Shown: positions 8,133 through 18,182, numbered from the stretch's first letter. The stretch is DNA of 64,000 bases from Saprospiraceae bacterium (GCA_016716335.1 JADJWN010000021.1:372001-436000), one strand, 5' to 3'. The notes: generated by a model from the letters alone, not told the origin. Made by a program: numbers and translations.

Positions 8133-9497
8133 ATGATAGCTGCCATTATAGTCGTATTCATCATCGGATATTTAGTCATTGTTTTCGAACATCCGCTACA
8201 GTTAGACAAAACCGTACCTGCATTGATCATGGGAGCCCTTATGTGGGCATTGGCAGCCATAGCTTTCTACAGTGGTAATATTGACGTAATAAACAGTCAT
8301 GGACATGTATTCACGACTAATGGCTTGACGGATTTGCAGGCAATCGAATCGAGTCATGAAGGCTTCAGCGAAGTTTTATTGCACCATTTAGGAAAAACCG
8401 CAGAGATTCTGATTTTTCTTATCGGAGCCATGACCATCGTTGAGCTTATAGATCTTCACAGGGGTTTTGAAGTGTTGAAAGATTGGGTAAAGACCAAAAA
8501 CAAAAAGAAGCTGCTTTGGATTGTGGGAATATTGGGTTTTATACTATCCGCTATTATTGACAATCTGACTGCTACCATTGTACTGGTAAGTTTGCTCAGA
8601 AAACTTATCACAGACAGAAACGAAAGAATCTGGTATGTGAGTCTTATTGTCATCGCAGCCAATGCCGGCGGAGCCTGGTCTCCCATCGGGGATGTTACCA
8701 CTACCATGTTGTGGATTGGCAAAAAAGTATCCGCTGTCGGACTCATTGAGTATATTATCCTGCCCTCCATTGCCTGTTTTGTAGTTCCATTTCTGATAGG
8801 GTCCATGAATAAAGCTTTCAAAGGCGACATAGATACGAATCTTGAAAGGGATATGCAGGCTTCAAAATTATTGAGCAGTAAGACCATGCTTTATCTGGGT
8901 CTGGGGATGATTATTTTTGTGCCTGTGTTCAAATCCATCACCCATCTGCCCCCCTATCTTGGAATGATGCTGAGTCTTGGGGTGGTTTGGTTAGTTTCTG
9001 AGTACATCCATCCGGAGGAGGACTTCACTGCTGAGATAAAACATAAGTATTCTCCTCACAAAGCTTTGAGCAGGATCGAGCTTTCCAGTATATTGTTTTT
9101 CCTGGGAATCCTGATGGCAGTGGCTGCTATAGAAACCATTGTAATCGGAGGAGTCGGTGCCTTACAAAATGCTGCCCAGCACCTTGAAAAGACTATACCC
9201 AGTCAGAATGTAGTAATTATGTTGCTTGGTGTGGGCTCAGCGATCATAGATAATGTCCCACTGGTGGCCGCAGCTATGGGTATGTACACAGACCCGATAG
9301 ATGACCCTCTCTGGCATTTTCTGGCTTATGCTGCCGGTACCGGTGGAAGTATGCTGATCATTGGATCGGCTGCCGGAGTAGCAGCTATGGGTATGGAGCG
9401 TATTGACTTCATTTGGTACCTCAAGAAAATCACCTTACTTGCTGCGATAGGTTACCTTGTCGGTTGTGCCGTATTTATACTCATGCATGCATTTTAA
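8133..9497 (+). CDS. nhaD: Sodium:proton antiporter NhaD
   Basis: 454 residues with about 12 hydrophobic segments, typical of the ion transporter (IT) superfamily. Recognisable NhaD stretches are FEHPLQLDKTVPALIMGALMW at the N terminus, the re-entrant motif SAIIDNLTATIV (near residue 140), the Asn/Gly-rich GGAWSPIGDVTTTMLW, and the second-half equivalent SAIIDNVPLVAAAMGMY. Known role: Na+ (or Li+) extrusion in exchange for protons across the inner membrane at alkaline pH. It has its own promoter and stands alone; the next gene is convergent. Confidence 0.93.
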   Translation: MIAAIIVVFIIGYLVIVFEHPLQLDKTVPALIMGALMWALAAIAFYSGNIDVINSHGHVFTTNGLTDLQAIESSHEGFSEVLLHHLGKTAEILIFLIGAMTIVELIDLHRGFEVLKDWVKTKNKKKLLWIVGILGFILSAIIDNLTATIVLVSLLRKLITDRNERIWYVSLIVIAANAGGAWSPIGDVTTTMLWIGKKVSAVGLIEYIILPSIACFVVPFLIGSMNKAFKGDIDTNLERDMQASKLLSSKTMLYLGLGMIIFVPVFKSITHLPPYLGMMLSLGVVWLVSEYIHPEEDFTAEIKHKYSPHKALSRIELSSILFFLGILMAVAAIETIVIGGVGALQNAAQHLEKTIPSQNVVIMLLGVGSAIIDNVPLVAAAMGMYTDPIDDPLWHFLAYAAGTGGSMLIIGSAAGVAAMGMERIDFIWYLKKITLLAAIGYLVGCAVFILMHAF

Positions 9498-9832
9498 GAC
9501 TTTCAATTATAAGAATACTGAAAAAAGCTCCTTTTTTTTCACAGGTAATCGGTCTTAATTTGACAACTGCGAACTGAAAGTCTGATTTTTATTCAAGGAT
9601 TCCTGTGACCTCTGATGAGATTTTATTACAGGCGGGATTGAATACCTGCAAATTCTGGATTTGTCATACGAATACAGCATTCAGATTTATTGAAGCTCAC
9701 AGGTGTTATCACATTACTTACTGTGACTGATGATTTTAATGATTATAAAATCCATGATTTACATTTATCTGCTGAATTCGGAATTCAACAATGGTATATA
9801 ATATTTATTATGCAGTCGCTTTGGCCGGAAAT

Positions 9833-9874
9833 AAAAAAGGAGAAGTCACTTTATTGTGAAATCTCCCTTTTTTA
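9833..9874. terminator. Bidirectional terminator between nhaD and the DUF4412 gene
   Basis: A hairpin pairs aaaaaaggaga (from 9833) plus gtcac with gtga plus tctcccttttt (to 9874). It has A/T runs on both sides, so it can end both converging transcripts. The rest of 9498-9897 shows nothing else that I can support; a 60-residue frame there lacks coding character. Confidence 0.6.
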
Positions 9875-9897
9875 ATTTTTACAGATATAAAATCCGG

Positions 9898-10611
9898 TCA
9901 GAAGCCGAAACCGCCCATACCTCCGGTCATTTTGGCCAGTTCTTCCATGGTCATTTTTTTGTATCCTTTGGTATCAAACTGCAGTTTCTTCGCATCTACG
10001 GTATCTTTGACGCTTACTGCTGTCATAGTCATACCAAACATTTTATTACCCACTATATACTCCAGTGGAAATCCTTCCATTTTGGCACTTTCAAATCCCT
10101 GAAGAATTTTAGGATTGAGTTTAAGCTCATCCGTGGCATATCCTGAAATCCCGAAATCTTCCATCTCAGGATTGCTGATACTAAATTTGTAACAGTTGAA
10201 ACCCTGAATCTTTTTGGTATCATTTTTATCAATAGTGACTACGGTTTTATCAGCTACCTGTTTTTGCTGTGCATTCATCCGTTCAGCTTCTGTGGTTTCA
10301 ACCCATATCTTCTGGCCCATCATATCCATCAGCATATTCTGCTTGCCATCCGAAAAGTCAGAAAAGTTCTTGATTTCAAGCATGCCTCCCATCATGGACA
10401 TGTACAGTGCACTTTTATCTTTGGTAAAATAAATGTCACTTTGTGAGCCTTTCAGCATATCCAGCTGCATGGCCATTTGCGGGTCATCCGCTGTTACTTT
10501 GGTAATCTCCATTTTGATCATTCCCTGATCCATGACCTTCTGTGCCTGAATAAAGGAAGTTATACCTGCCAAAAGCAGAAAGAAGAAGACAGATTTCAGA
10601 TTAATTTTCAT
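9898..10611 (-). CDS. DUF4412 domain secreted protein
   Basis: The start at 10611 is chosen because MKINLKSVFFFLLLAGITSF begins a clear signal peptide ending in IQAQ, giving 237 residues. The frame also extends to 10725, but that N-terminal stretch is not coding-like. The mature domain matches the DUF4412 pattern: KVMDQGMIKMEI, repeated Met-rich strands (LYMSMMGGMLEI), NMLMDMMGQKIWVE, IQGFNCYKF and a Gly-rich end GGMGGFGF. Function is unknown; family members are periplasmic or outer-membrane-associated beta proteins of Bacteroidota. It lies downstream of the cryptochrome gene on the same strand with about 106 bases between them. Confidence 0.8.
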   Translation of the reverse strand: MKINLKSVFFFLLLAGITSFIQAQKVMDQGMIKMEITKVTADDPQMAMQLDMLKGSQSDIYFTKDKSALYMSMMGGMLEIKNFSDFSDGKQNMLMDMMGQKIWVETTEAERMNAQQKQVADKTVVTIDKNDTKKIQGFNCYKFSISNPEMEDFGISGYATDELKLNPKILQGFESAKMEGFPLEYIVGNKMFGMTMTAVSVKDTVDAKKLQFDTKGYKKMTMEELAKMTGGMGGFGF

Positions 10612-10717
10612 TTTTAGGTTAAGTTTTAAGTGATAAAATAGACAATCCGGTATAAGATGCTGTAAAGGTATGAAATGTTTCATAGTATTGAAATTTAACA
10701 TTTGATTAGGAATGGCA

Positions 10718-12118
10718 TTATCCATGATTTACTTCTACCCTGTATTTCCGGTCAGGTTCATTTATGGTTTGTACAAAGCCCTCAAATAATTCATGATTTG
10801 AAAAATGTCCGAGTTCAGGCATCCAATATCTGGTAAATGCGCACTCAGGATCATATCTCCTCGCCTGAACAGGAATATTGAAATATCGGTCTTCCCTCGG
10901 ATCCGAACCTACTCCGGCGATGTAATTCCAATTTCCGTAATTGGAGCAAGGATCATAGTCTATCAGCAGAGATTCAAAGTACTCAGCTCCCATCAGCCAG
11001 TTTACACCTAAATCTTTTACCAGATACGATGCGACATTCTGCCTGCCTCTGTTGGACATAAACCCGGTTGCATTCAGCTGCCGCATATTGGCATCCACAA
11101 AAGGCATTCCTGTATTTCCATTTGCCCACAAGCGGAACTTATCCCAATCTGTTTTAGCCTTTATATCTACCCCTCGGGTCCCGGAAAAGCAGAATATTTT
11201 GTTACCATGTTTTTTACCCATCAGCCGGAAAAAATCCCTCCACAGTAATTCGAAAAACAACCAATAGGTAGATTCATTTTTCTTGACTCTTTGTTCGAAT
11301 TTATGCAGCTCAGCATAAATCATCTTAGGAGAGAGACAACCGGAAGCAAGCCAGGCGGAAAACTTGGAGGAAAAGTCCCATCCCAGCAGCTCATTGCGGG
11401 TTTCTTTGTATCGGGAAACCAGTTTATTATCCCAAAAATAATATTTAAGCTGCGCTAATCCTGCATCTTCTCCACCTGCAAACATCTTATTTTCGATATG
11501 GTGAATTTCCACCTCAGATTTACCAAAGTCACTCAGCTTGGGAAGAGGTCCCGGATCAATATCGCTATGGATGTATGGGATGTAATCCGGTGTAGGCAAT
11601 GGCGGCCGAACCTGCACAATGCGCTCCACCTCTTTTCTGAAGTTAGTAAAGGTATCGGGGGTCTGATTGACCGGAAATGGGAGGTCTGAAGTATAGTACA
11701 ACATCTTCCCTCTGCCGTATCTGAGCTCCTGGCCGATACTCCAGAGATTTTTTTCCAGTCTGTCCTGCACCTTCACTTCTTCGGCAGTCCGCTCTCTGTT
11801 GCAAAACACCCAGTTGGATTTGACCTGCCGGGCGATTTCAAAGATTATTTCTTCAGGTTTTCCTATTCGGATGATCAGGTCAGCCCCTCTTTTCCTAAGA
11901 TTTTCTCTCAGATTGGCGACGCTTTCAATGATAAATTTTGTTCTGAACCTGCCGGTTTTTTCAAAGCCCAAAGAGGTATGACCTTTAAAAATCCTTTCAT
12001 CGAAAATATAGACAGGTAAAATCTCTGCACCTATATCAATGGCATCTGTCAGGGATTCATTATCATGCAGTCGCAGATCATTACGAAACCACAGGATGAC
12101 TCTTCTTGACCGCTTCAT
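10718..12118 (-). CDS. DASH-family cryptochrome/photolyase
   Basis: 466 residues. The N-terminal photolyase alpha/beta domain begins VILWFRNDLRLHDNESL and the C-terminal FAD-binding helical domain includes ELLWRDFFRLMGKKHG, GNTGMPFVDANMRQLNATGFMSNRGRQ and DYDPCSNYGNWNYIAGVG, the signature pattern of Cry-DASH. Known role: light-dependent repair of cyclobutane pyrimidine dimers, preferentially in single-stranded DNA, and possibly blue-light signalling; it binds FAD and usually a folate antenna. The gene is intact. The lycopene cyclase gene elsewhere in the window fits a light-exposed, pigmented lifestyle, but they are not linked. Confidence 0.92.
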   Translation of the reverse strand: MKRSRRVILWFRNDLRLHDNESLTDAIDIGAEILPVYIFDERIFKGHTSLGFEKTGRFRTKFIIESVANLRENLRKRGADLIIRIGKPEEIIFEIARQVKSNWVFCNRERTAEEVKVQDRLEKNLWSIGQELRYGRGKMLYYTSDLPFPVNQTPDTFTNFRKEVERIVQVRPPLPTPDYIPYIHSDIDPGPLPKLSDFGKSEVEIHHIENKMFAGGEDAGLAQLKYYFWDNKLVSRYKETRNELLGWDFSSKFSAWLASGCLSPKMIYAELHKFEQRVKKNESTYWLFFELLWRDFFRLMGKKHGNKIFCFSGTRGVDIKAKTDWDKFRLWANGNTGMPFVDANMRQLNATGFMSNRGRQNVASYLVKDLGVNWLMGAEYFESLLIDYDPCSNYGNWNYIAGVGSDPREDRYFNIPVQARRYDPECAFTRYWMPELGHFSNHELFEGFVQTINEPDRKYRVEVNHG

Positions 12119-12212
12119 GGCAAAATTTTGCTGAAATAACAGTCAAAGCCCCCGAATGTTATGAATAAGGCATGGAATATTATCAAAATAAGCCTTATGG
12201 AGCTGAAAACTA

Positions 12213-13391
12213 TCACAGATTTTCGATGATCATGGCACTTGCAACTCCTCCACCATTGCATATGGCGGCCATTCCATATCTGCCATTGTTTTGCCTGAGG
12301 ACATGGACTAATGTGGTAAGTATCCTTGCTCCGGAAGCACCCAGCGGATGCCCCAGTGATACGGCACCTCCGTTTACATTCACCTTACTCTGATCAAGAT
12401 TGAAATGTTTGATAAAAGCAAGGGCTACCACAGCAAATGCTTCATTGACTTCAAAATAATCTATGTCGGTGATATTGAGATCCGCTCTTTTCAGGGCCTT
12501 TTCCGCAGCAATAGCCGGAGCAGTCGTAAACCATGCAGGATCCTGGGCGGCATCCGCATAGGCAATTATTCTGGCAAGCGGTTTTAATCCGTGGGTTTTC
12601 AGATAGCTTTCACCGGCAAGAATCAATGCAGCAGCCCCATCATTAATAGTGGATGCATTAGCAGCTGTCACCGTGCCATCTTTGGTGAAGACCGGCCTCA
12701 AAGTGGGAATTTTCTCAAACATAACATTTTTGTATTCCTCATCATGATCCACTATTTTCACATTTCCCTTTATGTCCTTTACCTCTACACCACTGATCTC
12801 CTCAGCGAACCTACCGGCTTCCCAGGCAGCAGCTGACCTTTTGTAGGACTGTATGGCATACTCATCCTGTGCTTCTCTGCTGATTTCAAATTTAGCAGCC
12901 GTAGCATCTGCAAAACATCCCATAGCACTGCCATTGTATACATCCTGCAGGCCGTCTCTCACCAGGCCATCAATAAGTTCACTATTGCCATAGCCGTAGC
13001 CGTATCTTGCCTTGGCAAGATAAAACGGGATCGCTGACATATTTTCCATACCACCGGCAGCCACCAGCTGATTTTGCTCCAACTGTATGCTTTGCGCTCC
13101 AAACATGACAGATTTCAAACCGGAAGCGCAAACTTTGTTCACTGTGGTACATGGGGTACTATGGCTGATTCCGGCGTACAATGCTGCCTGCCTTGCGGGT
13201 GCCTGCCCATTATTGGCCTGGACTACATTACCCATGAATACTTCGTCAACGGCATTAGGATCAATGCCCGCAGCTTGTACCGCAGCTTTAAGGGCGGCAG
13301 CTCCGAGATGTGTGGCAGGCACTGAAGACAACCCACCTCCAAAACTCCCCATTGGAGTCCTTTTGGCAGAAACTATATAAACATTTTGCAT
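12213..13391 (-). CDS. Acetyl-CoA acetyltransferase (thiolase)
   Basis: 392 residues, the standard thiolase length. Catalytic elements are all visible: NKVCASGLKS with nucleophile Cys88, NEAFAVVALAF, GGAVSLGHPLGASGAR with the catalytic His, and the second Cys in CNGGGVASAMI. It condenses or cleaves acetoacetyl-CoA or longer 3-ketoacyl-CoA. The MQNVYIVSAKRTPMGSFGG start resembles biosynthetic acetyl-CoA C-acetyltransferases. Intact, unlike the second thiolase of the window. Monocistronic, with its own -7 box. Confidence 0.92.
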   Translation of the reverse strand: MQNVYIVSAKRTPMGSFGGGLSSVPATHLGAAALKAAVQAAGIDPNAVDEVFMGNVVQANNGQAPARQAALYAGISHSTPCTTVNKVCASGLKSVMFGAQSIQLEQNQLVAAGGMENMSAIPFYLAKARYGYGYGNSELIDGLVRDGLQDVYNGSAMGCFADATAAKFEISREAQDEYAIQSYKRSAAAWEAGRFAEEISGVEVKDIKGNVKIVDHDEEYKNVMFEKIPTLRPVFTKDGTVTAANASTINDGAAALILAGESYLKTHGLKPLARIIAYADAAQDPAWFTTAPAIAAEKALKRADLNITDIDYFEVNEAFAVVALAFIKHFNLDQSKVNVNGGAVSLGHPLGASGARILTTLVHVLRQNNGRYGMAAICNGGGVASAMIIENL

Positions 13392-13432
13392 AATACACGA
13401 TTTTTAATTTGGTTAGGTAATTAAATTTTGCA

Positions 13433-13440
13433 CAAAAATA
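13433..13440 (-). promoter_or_regulatory. -7 box of the thiolase gene
   Basis: The minus strand reads TATTTTTG (TAnnTTTG) about 41 bases before the thiolase ATG. The remaining spacer to 13592 shows no gene. Confidence 0.45.
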
Positions 13441-13592
13441 AAAATTGATTTTGAGAATAGTGAAAAACATTTGCGGATCCGTTTAAAAACACCTGTATTG
13501 TTATGATGGCAATATTCCGAAAGTACTGTGCTTTTTATGATCCCATATTTTGAACAAAGAAATGTCCCGCCGGGTTGCAGGATTTTTCATTG

Positions 13593-14006
13593 TTAATCCT
13601 TGTTGTTGAGATCAGCTTTTTCAGTAAGTTCTCTGATCATTTTATTCCAGTTCCTCAGCACAGATTTCTGTATAGTGTCATAATCCTCTACGGTCTTACC
13701 TACATATACAGCCATGACTGCGAAGGTTTTCTGACTGTTTTTCAATCTGTCAATATATTCAGACTTCGACAAACGATAAGCCTCCTTGATCCTGCGCTTC
13801 AGCAGGTTGCGGTCCACAGCTTTCTTAAATGTTTTCTTACTGACACTGACAGTAAACTGCACAGGCGGGCTATCAGGGTCGAACTCCACTGGCAAATACA
13901 CCCACTTCAAGGGATAGGCAAAAGTATTTTGGCCCTCTTTAAAAAGCTGCTGAATCAATTTCCGGCTTTTTAATCTCTCTCTGGCATTGAAGCTTTGGTC
14001 AGGCAT
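13593..14006 (-). CDS. rnpA: Ribonuclease P protein component
   Basis: 137 residues. The RNase P protein signature is clear: ERLKSRKLIQQLFKEGQ at the N terminus and the RNR motif in KKAVDRNLLKRRIKEAYR. The protein helps the catalytic RNase P RNA mature tRNA 5' ends. Its start overlaps the end of the upstream DUF4105 gene by eight bases, which implies translational coupling. The usual rpmH and yidD neighbours are absent. Confidence 0.93.
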   Translation of the reverse strand: MPDQSFNARERLKSRKLIQQLFKEGQNTFAYPLKWVYLPVEFDPDSPPVQFTVSVSKKTFKKAVDRNLLKRRIKEAYRLSKSEYIDRLKNSQKTFAVMAVYVGKTVEDYDTIQKSVLRNWNKMIRELTEKADLNNKD

Positions 14007-15177
14007 TTAAACTAATGGATTCCAGAAAATATTTACGAAAGATCTTAAGCCCGGTAATCGTACAGATGAGTATAACCGCCGGATGAAAAAACTGTGGAAG
14101 AAAGCTGAGACCCGGTACAGCATTAGCCATACAAATTAGCAATACCATTATCATAAGACCGGCAAGCGGCTTTCTGAATGCAATCTGCTGTTGGTCAGAA
14201 TTAAAAAAAACCAATCCTGTCAAAGCCCAAAGGATATTCCAGTTATTTTTAGTAGCGAGATGGTCTGTACCCCACCACATAAAGCCCATTACCACTACAC
14301 ATATTAACAATAAACTGAACCAGATCCGGTCACTTATTGCCAGAATCTTTGTCTTTTGACGCAATCTGACAAAGGAAAATAAAAAGTACACTTCAAGCAT
14401 TACCAAAATCAGGAAAACAGACACAGGATGTGTAAAAATGCTTGTAAGCTTGTGACTCTCATACTGCTCATATACAAGGATATCAGCTGACGATCGTACC
14501 AATGGAACGGAAAATATTTTAGCCTGCCGGGCTGCCGAAGCCAGGTAATCGGGTAAAAACATCTGATCTCTCAGGGACGCAGGTCTATCAGCTTTAGCTC
14601 CTATGATGAGATCCACTCCGAAATTGAGCCAGGGCCATACCTGCTGGTACTCCTTAATGAGTTGGCGAAAGGATTTTGTTGCTGAGGGTGGCGGCCCCCA
14701 ATCCAAATCAGTGTTGCACCCATATTCTATGACATCCCTGAGTCTTGTAGCACAATTATCAAAAAAGAAATCGTATGCATAAGCCCGGTTTTCCGGTTTG
14801 TAATTTTCCCGAAGGAAATCAATGATTTTGTAAGTCTGCACAGAATCCAGACCTAAAATCTGCTCTCTGACATCCCTTCTGAGATAATGATATTCCATTA
14901 AAAAACGGTCATAGGTAGTCACACTCAGGAGGTACGGCAGTTTACCTCTCATGAACTTAAGCGTAAATCCCGGTGTATTAAAATCAAAAGTACCATAATT
15001 GAATACATAGTCTGTACCTGCCACAGAATCTCTGACTCTGATGGCATTGTGGCCATATATGGAGTATATTTCCTTACCCGGACTACAGGTCAGAAGAGAA
15101 ATGGATGGCAGCGTCGTCTGACCATATAAAAAGGTAGAAATCCAAAGAAAAAAAAAATGAATCAAAAGGTATTTCAT
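13999..15177 (-). CDS. DUF4105 (Lnb N-terminal domain) membrane protein
   Basis: 392 residues: signal peptide (residues 1-19, ending LYGQ), a periplasmic DUF4105 domain up to about residue 230, then four or five membrane helices to the end. Family hallmarks are LLTCSPGKEIYSIYGHNAIRV (the conserved His) and DFFFDNCATRLRD (the conserved Cys). The same domain forms the periplasmic part of lipoprotein N-acyltransferase Lnb, so a cysteine-dependent acyl transfer or hydrolysis at the membrane is plausible but unproven here. It is followed by rnpA with an eight-base overlap. Confidence 0.85.
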   Translation of the reverse strand: MKYLLIHFFFLWISTFLYGQTTLPSISLLTCSPGKEIYSIYGHNAIRVRDSVAGTDYVFNYGTFDFNTPGFTLKFMRGKLPYLLSVTTYDRFLMEYHYLRRDVREQILGLDSVQTYKIIDFLRENYKPENRAYAYDFFFDNCATRLRDVIEYGCNTDLDWGPPPSATKSFRQLIKEYQQVWPWLNFGVDLIIGAKADRPASLRDQMFLPDYLASAARQAKIFSVPLVRSSADILVYEQYESHKLTSIFTHPVSVFLILVMLEVYFLFSFVRLRQKTKILAISDRIWFSLLLICVVVMGFMWWGTDHLATKNNWNILWALTGLVFFNSDQQQIAFRKPLAGLMIMVLLICMANAVPGLSFLPQFFHPAVILICTITGLKIFRKYFLESISLNA

Positions 15178-15181
15178 TCTG

Positions 15182-15189
15182 CAAATATA
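15182..15189 (-). promoter_or_regulatory. -7 box of the DUF4105-rnpA operon
   Basis: The minus strand reads TATATTTG, ending four bases before the ATG at 15177. As with lepA, this would give a leaderless or nearly leaderless mRNA. Confidence 0.5.
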
Positions 15190-15326
15190 ACATTTATGGA
15201 AGTCTGCGGTGGTAATGCTTAAAAGCGTTGACGATAAAAAGAGGTTAAATTTTTATAATTGAAATTAACCGGAATGTTACGTCCTGCAAAGTACAATGGT
15301 TATCTTCGTCCAAAATATTTTTCGGA

Positions 15327-16789
15327 ATGAGGAAGATTTTGATTGCCAACAGAGGAGAAATAGCGTGCAGGGTGATAAAAACCTGCCGAAAAATGGGAAT
15401 ACCCTCGGTAGCCGTGTATTCGGATGCGGATAAAAATGCATTGCATGTACAAATGGCTGATGAAGCTGTACATATCGGGGCATCTCCCTCCTCTGAATCC
15501 TATCTGAACCAAAAAGCCATTTTGCAGGCAGCAAAGACCACAGGTGCAGAAGGCATTCATCCGGGATACGGATTTCTGAGCGAAAATGCCGGCTTTGCCT
15601 ATGCCTGCCAGGAAGCAGGTATCAAGCTTATTGGTCCCTCCGGATACAGCATGGAGGTAATGGGCAATAAACTGTCTGCCAAAGATGCCGTAAAACACTT
15701 CAATATACCTATGGTACCGGGCACACCTGCCGCACTGACAGGAGTAGATGAAGCGGTAGAAGTCGCCCAGCGGATAGGCTTTCCGATACTGATCAAAGCT
15801 GCTGCCGGAGGTGGAGGCAAAGGTATGCGCATTGTCAATGAGCCCAAGGAAATCGCCGAACAGGTACAATTAGCCATCAATGAAGCCACCTCTGCCTTTG
15901 GAGATGGGTCCGTGTTTATCGAGAAATTTATCACCAGCCCGAGACACATTGAAATTCAGATTCTGGCGGATGCTCACGGCAATGTAGTGTATCTTTTCGA
16001 AAGGGAATGCAGTGTGCAGAGAAGGCATCAGAAAGTAGTGGAAGAAGCTCCCAGCAGCATACTCACTCCCGAAATCCGTAAGGCTATGGGCGAAGCTGCT
16101 GTAAATGTAGCCCGCTCCTGCCATTATGAAGGTGCCGGTACTGTGGAATTTTGGTGGATGAAAAGCTGAATTTTTATTTCCTCGAAATGAACACCCGGCT
16201 TCAGGTGGAGCATCCGGTGACAGAGATGATCACAGGTCTGGATCTGGTAGAGCAACAGATCAGGATCGCCCGCGGTGAAAAACTCAGCTTCAGACAGGAA
16301 GATCTTTCAATTCATGGTCATGCATTAGAACTGAGAATTTATGCCGAAGATCCATACGATAACTTTATGCCGAGCATTGGCAAACTCCACAAATACAGAC
16401 TACCCGAAGGGGAAGGTATAAGAGTGGACAATGGCATCCTGGAGGGGATGCAGATCCCGGTGTACTATGATCCTATTCTGGCAAAACTGGTAGTACATGG
16501 ATACAACAGGGATGCGGCCATTGAAAAAATGAAGGAAGCCATCGCAGCATACGAAATTGAAGGGATTGTGAGTACGCTGGATTTCGGGGCTTACGTGATC
16601 AATCATCCAGCGTTTACCACCGGAAAGTTTGACACCAACTTTGTCAAATTGTACTGGAATGAAACACAGATTCAACAACTTCTGGGCAGAAAAGCGGAAG
16701 TGGCTGCTGCCATTGCCCAATCACTGCTGAATCAAAGAGATCATGGTCTGGTGGTGCCCACAGGTAAAATGGTAAATGGTGGTGTTTAA
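15327..16789 (+). CDS. accC: Acetyl-CoA carboxylase biotin carboxylase subunit, frameshifted
   Basis: The first frame (15327 to about 16150) carries the biotin carboxylase N-terminal domain (MRKILIANRGEIACRVIKTC, HPGYGFLSENAGFA) and the ATP-grasp lid (IKAAAGGGGKGMRIV, ERECSVQRRHQKVVEE). The second frame (about 16151 to 16789) continues exactly with LNFYFLEMNTRLQVEHPVTE and the C-terminal domain. The break lies at gaattttggtgg, where one T is missing relative to the expected TVEFLVDEK reading. Rejoined, the protein is about 487 residues, normal for AccC. Role: ATP-dependent carboxylation of biotin on AccB, the first step of malonyl-CoA synthesis. accB is not adjacent. Because the function is normally essential, a sequence error is likelier than a true pseudogene. 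Confidence 0.9.
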
Positions 16790-16872
16790 ACAGCAGCGAC
16801 GGAAATCCTGTCAGCAAATAACTTCAAGGTAAGTTACCACTTTCAATTTTTTAATTACTTCGAATAGCACTG

Positions 16873-16907
16873 CAATTATCGCCTGCAATAAGCACAGGCA
16901 GTAATTG
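16873..16907. terminator. Hairpin between convergent accC and metK
   Basis: caattatcgcctg (16873-16885) pairs with caggcagtaattg (16895-16907) with two mismatches and a nine-base loop. It lies between two converging genes, so a shared transcription end is likely, though no strong T-run follows. Confidence 0.4.
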
Positions 16908-16922
16908 GTGTCAGATTCTTAT

Positions 16923-18182
16923 TTACAACCTGAATGCCTTGGCAATTTTATCTACATAATCAAGCTTCTCCCAGGTGAAAGTTTCTACCTGAAGGGTTTT
17001 GATATTGCCTGAACCATCTCTGAAAGTGACATCCTTGATCTCCGGTTTGCGACCCATATGACCGTAAGCAGCGGTGTCTGAGTAAATGGGATTTCTGAGT
17101 TTAAGCCTCTTCTCTATGGCGTATGGACGCATATCAAATATATCATAAATTTTCTGAGCAATCTCACCGTCCGTCATGTGGACTTTAGCAGTGCCATAAG
17201 TATTGACATAAATATTGGTGGGTTTTGCCACCCCGATGGCATAAGAGACCTGCACCAGTACTTCATCACAAAGTCCGGCAGCAACCATATTCTTGGCAAT
17301 ATGTCTGGTGGCATAAGCTGCTGAACGGTCCACTTTGCTTGGATCTTTTCCTGAAAACGCTCCTCCGCCATGTGCACCCTTACCTCCATAGGTATCTACG
17401 ATAATCTTTCGTCCGGTAAGTCCGGTATCCCCATGCGGGCCTCCGATTTCAAATTTTCCCGTTGGATTGACGTGATATGTGATTTCTGTTTCAAACAAAG
17501 ATTTGATTTTCTTCGGATACATTTTTGCCACCTCCGGGATGACAATATTGATGACATCTTCTTTGATTTTTGCCAGGACTTTGTGCTCATCCGGATCAAA
17601 CATATCATGCTGTGTGGATACCACGATACTGTCTATCCTGATTGGAGTATGATCATCTGCATAAACAATGGTAACCTGTGACTTGGCATCCGGCCTGAGA
17701 TATTTCATTTTCTTCCCTTCCTTACGTATGCGGGAGAGCGTCTGATGGTATTTTTATGAGAAATATCTATGGCCAGTGGCATGTAGTTTTCTGTTTCGCT
17801 GGTAGCATAACCAAACATCATACCCTGATCTCCTGCACCCTGATCCTCTTTCTTTTCTCTTTCCACTCCGCGGTTAATATCAGGAGATTGCTCATGGATG
17901 GAGGATAATACCCCACAGGAATGCGCTTCAAACATATACTCAGACCTGGTATAACCAATGCGTTTGATGACATCTCTGGCGATCTGCTGAACATCCAGAT
18001 AGGTTTTTGACTTGACCTCTCCTGCCAGCACTACCTGACCCGTGGTAACCAGGGTTTCACATGCGACTTTTGATGAAAGGATCAAAGGCCAGAAAATGAT
18101 CTACCAAAGCATCTGAAATCTGGTCTGCAATTTTATCAGGATGTCCTTCTGACACAGATTCTGAAGTAAAGAGATAAGGCAT
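16923..18182 (-). CDS. metK: S-adenosylmethionine synthase, broken by two frameshifts
   Basis: Three frames join into one MetK of about 420 residues. Piece 1 (18182 to about 18080) starts [20 protein letters not shown] with the GHPDK motif. Piece 2 (about 18085 to 17745) holds [19 protein letters not shown] and the ATP-binding [15 protein letters not shown]. Piece 3 (about 17760 to 16923) holds [12 protein letters not shown] and the [16 protein letters not shown] loop. Break 1 is an extra T in gatcctttcatca; break 2 is in an A5 run after CAT, where [16 protein letters not shown] then continues in the other frame. Both breaks are in short homopolymers. The enzyme makes SAM from ATP and methionine and is normally essential, so assembly error is the likely cause. 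Confidence 0.92.

Noticed and set aside
8456..8887. 143-codon minus frame inside nhaD
   Set aside because: A shadow of the well-supported antiporter gene; the product is low in coding character.
9690..9875. Short plus frame in the spacer after nhaD
   Set aside because: It runs into the bidirectional terminator, lacks a promoter box and has no coding-like pattern.
10612..10725. Longer start for the DUF4412 gene
   Set aside because: The extra 38 residues precede a clear signal peptide and overlap the end region of the cryptochrome gene.
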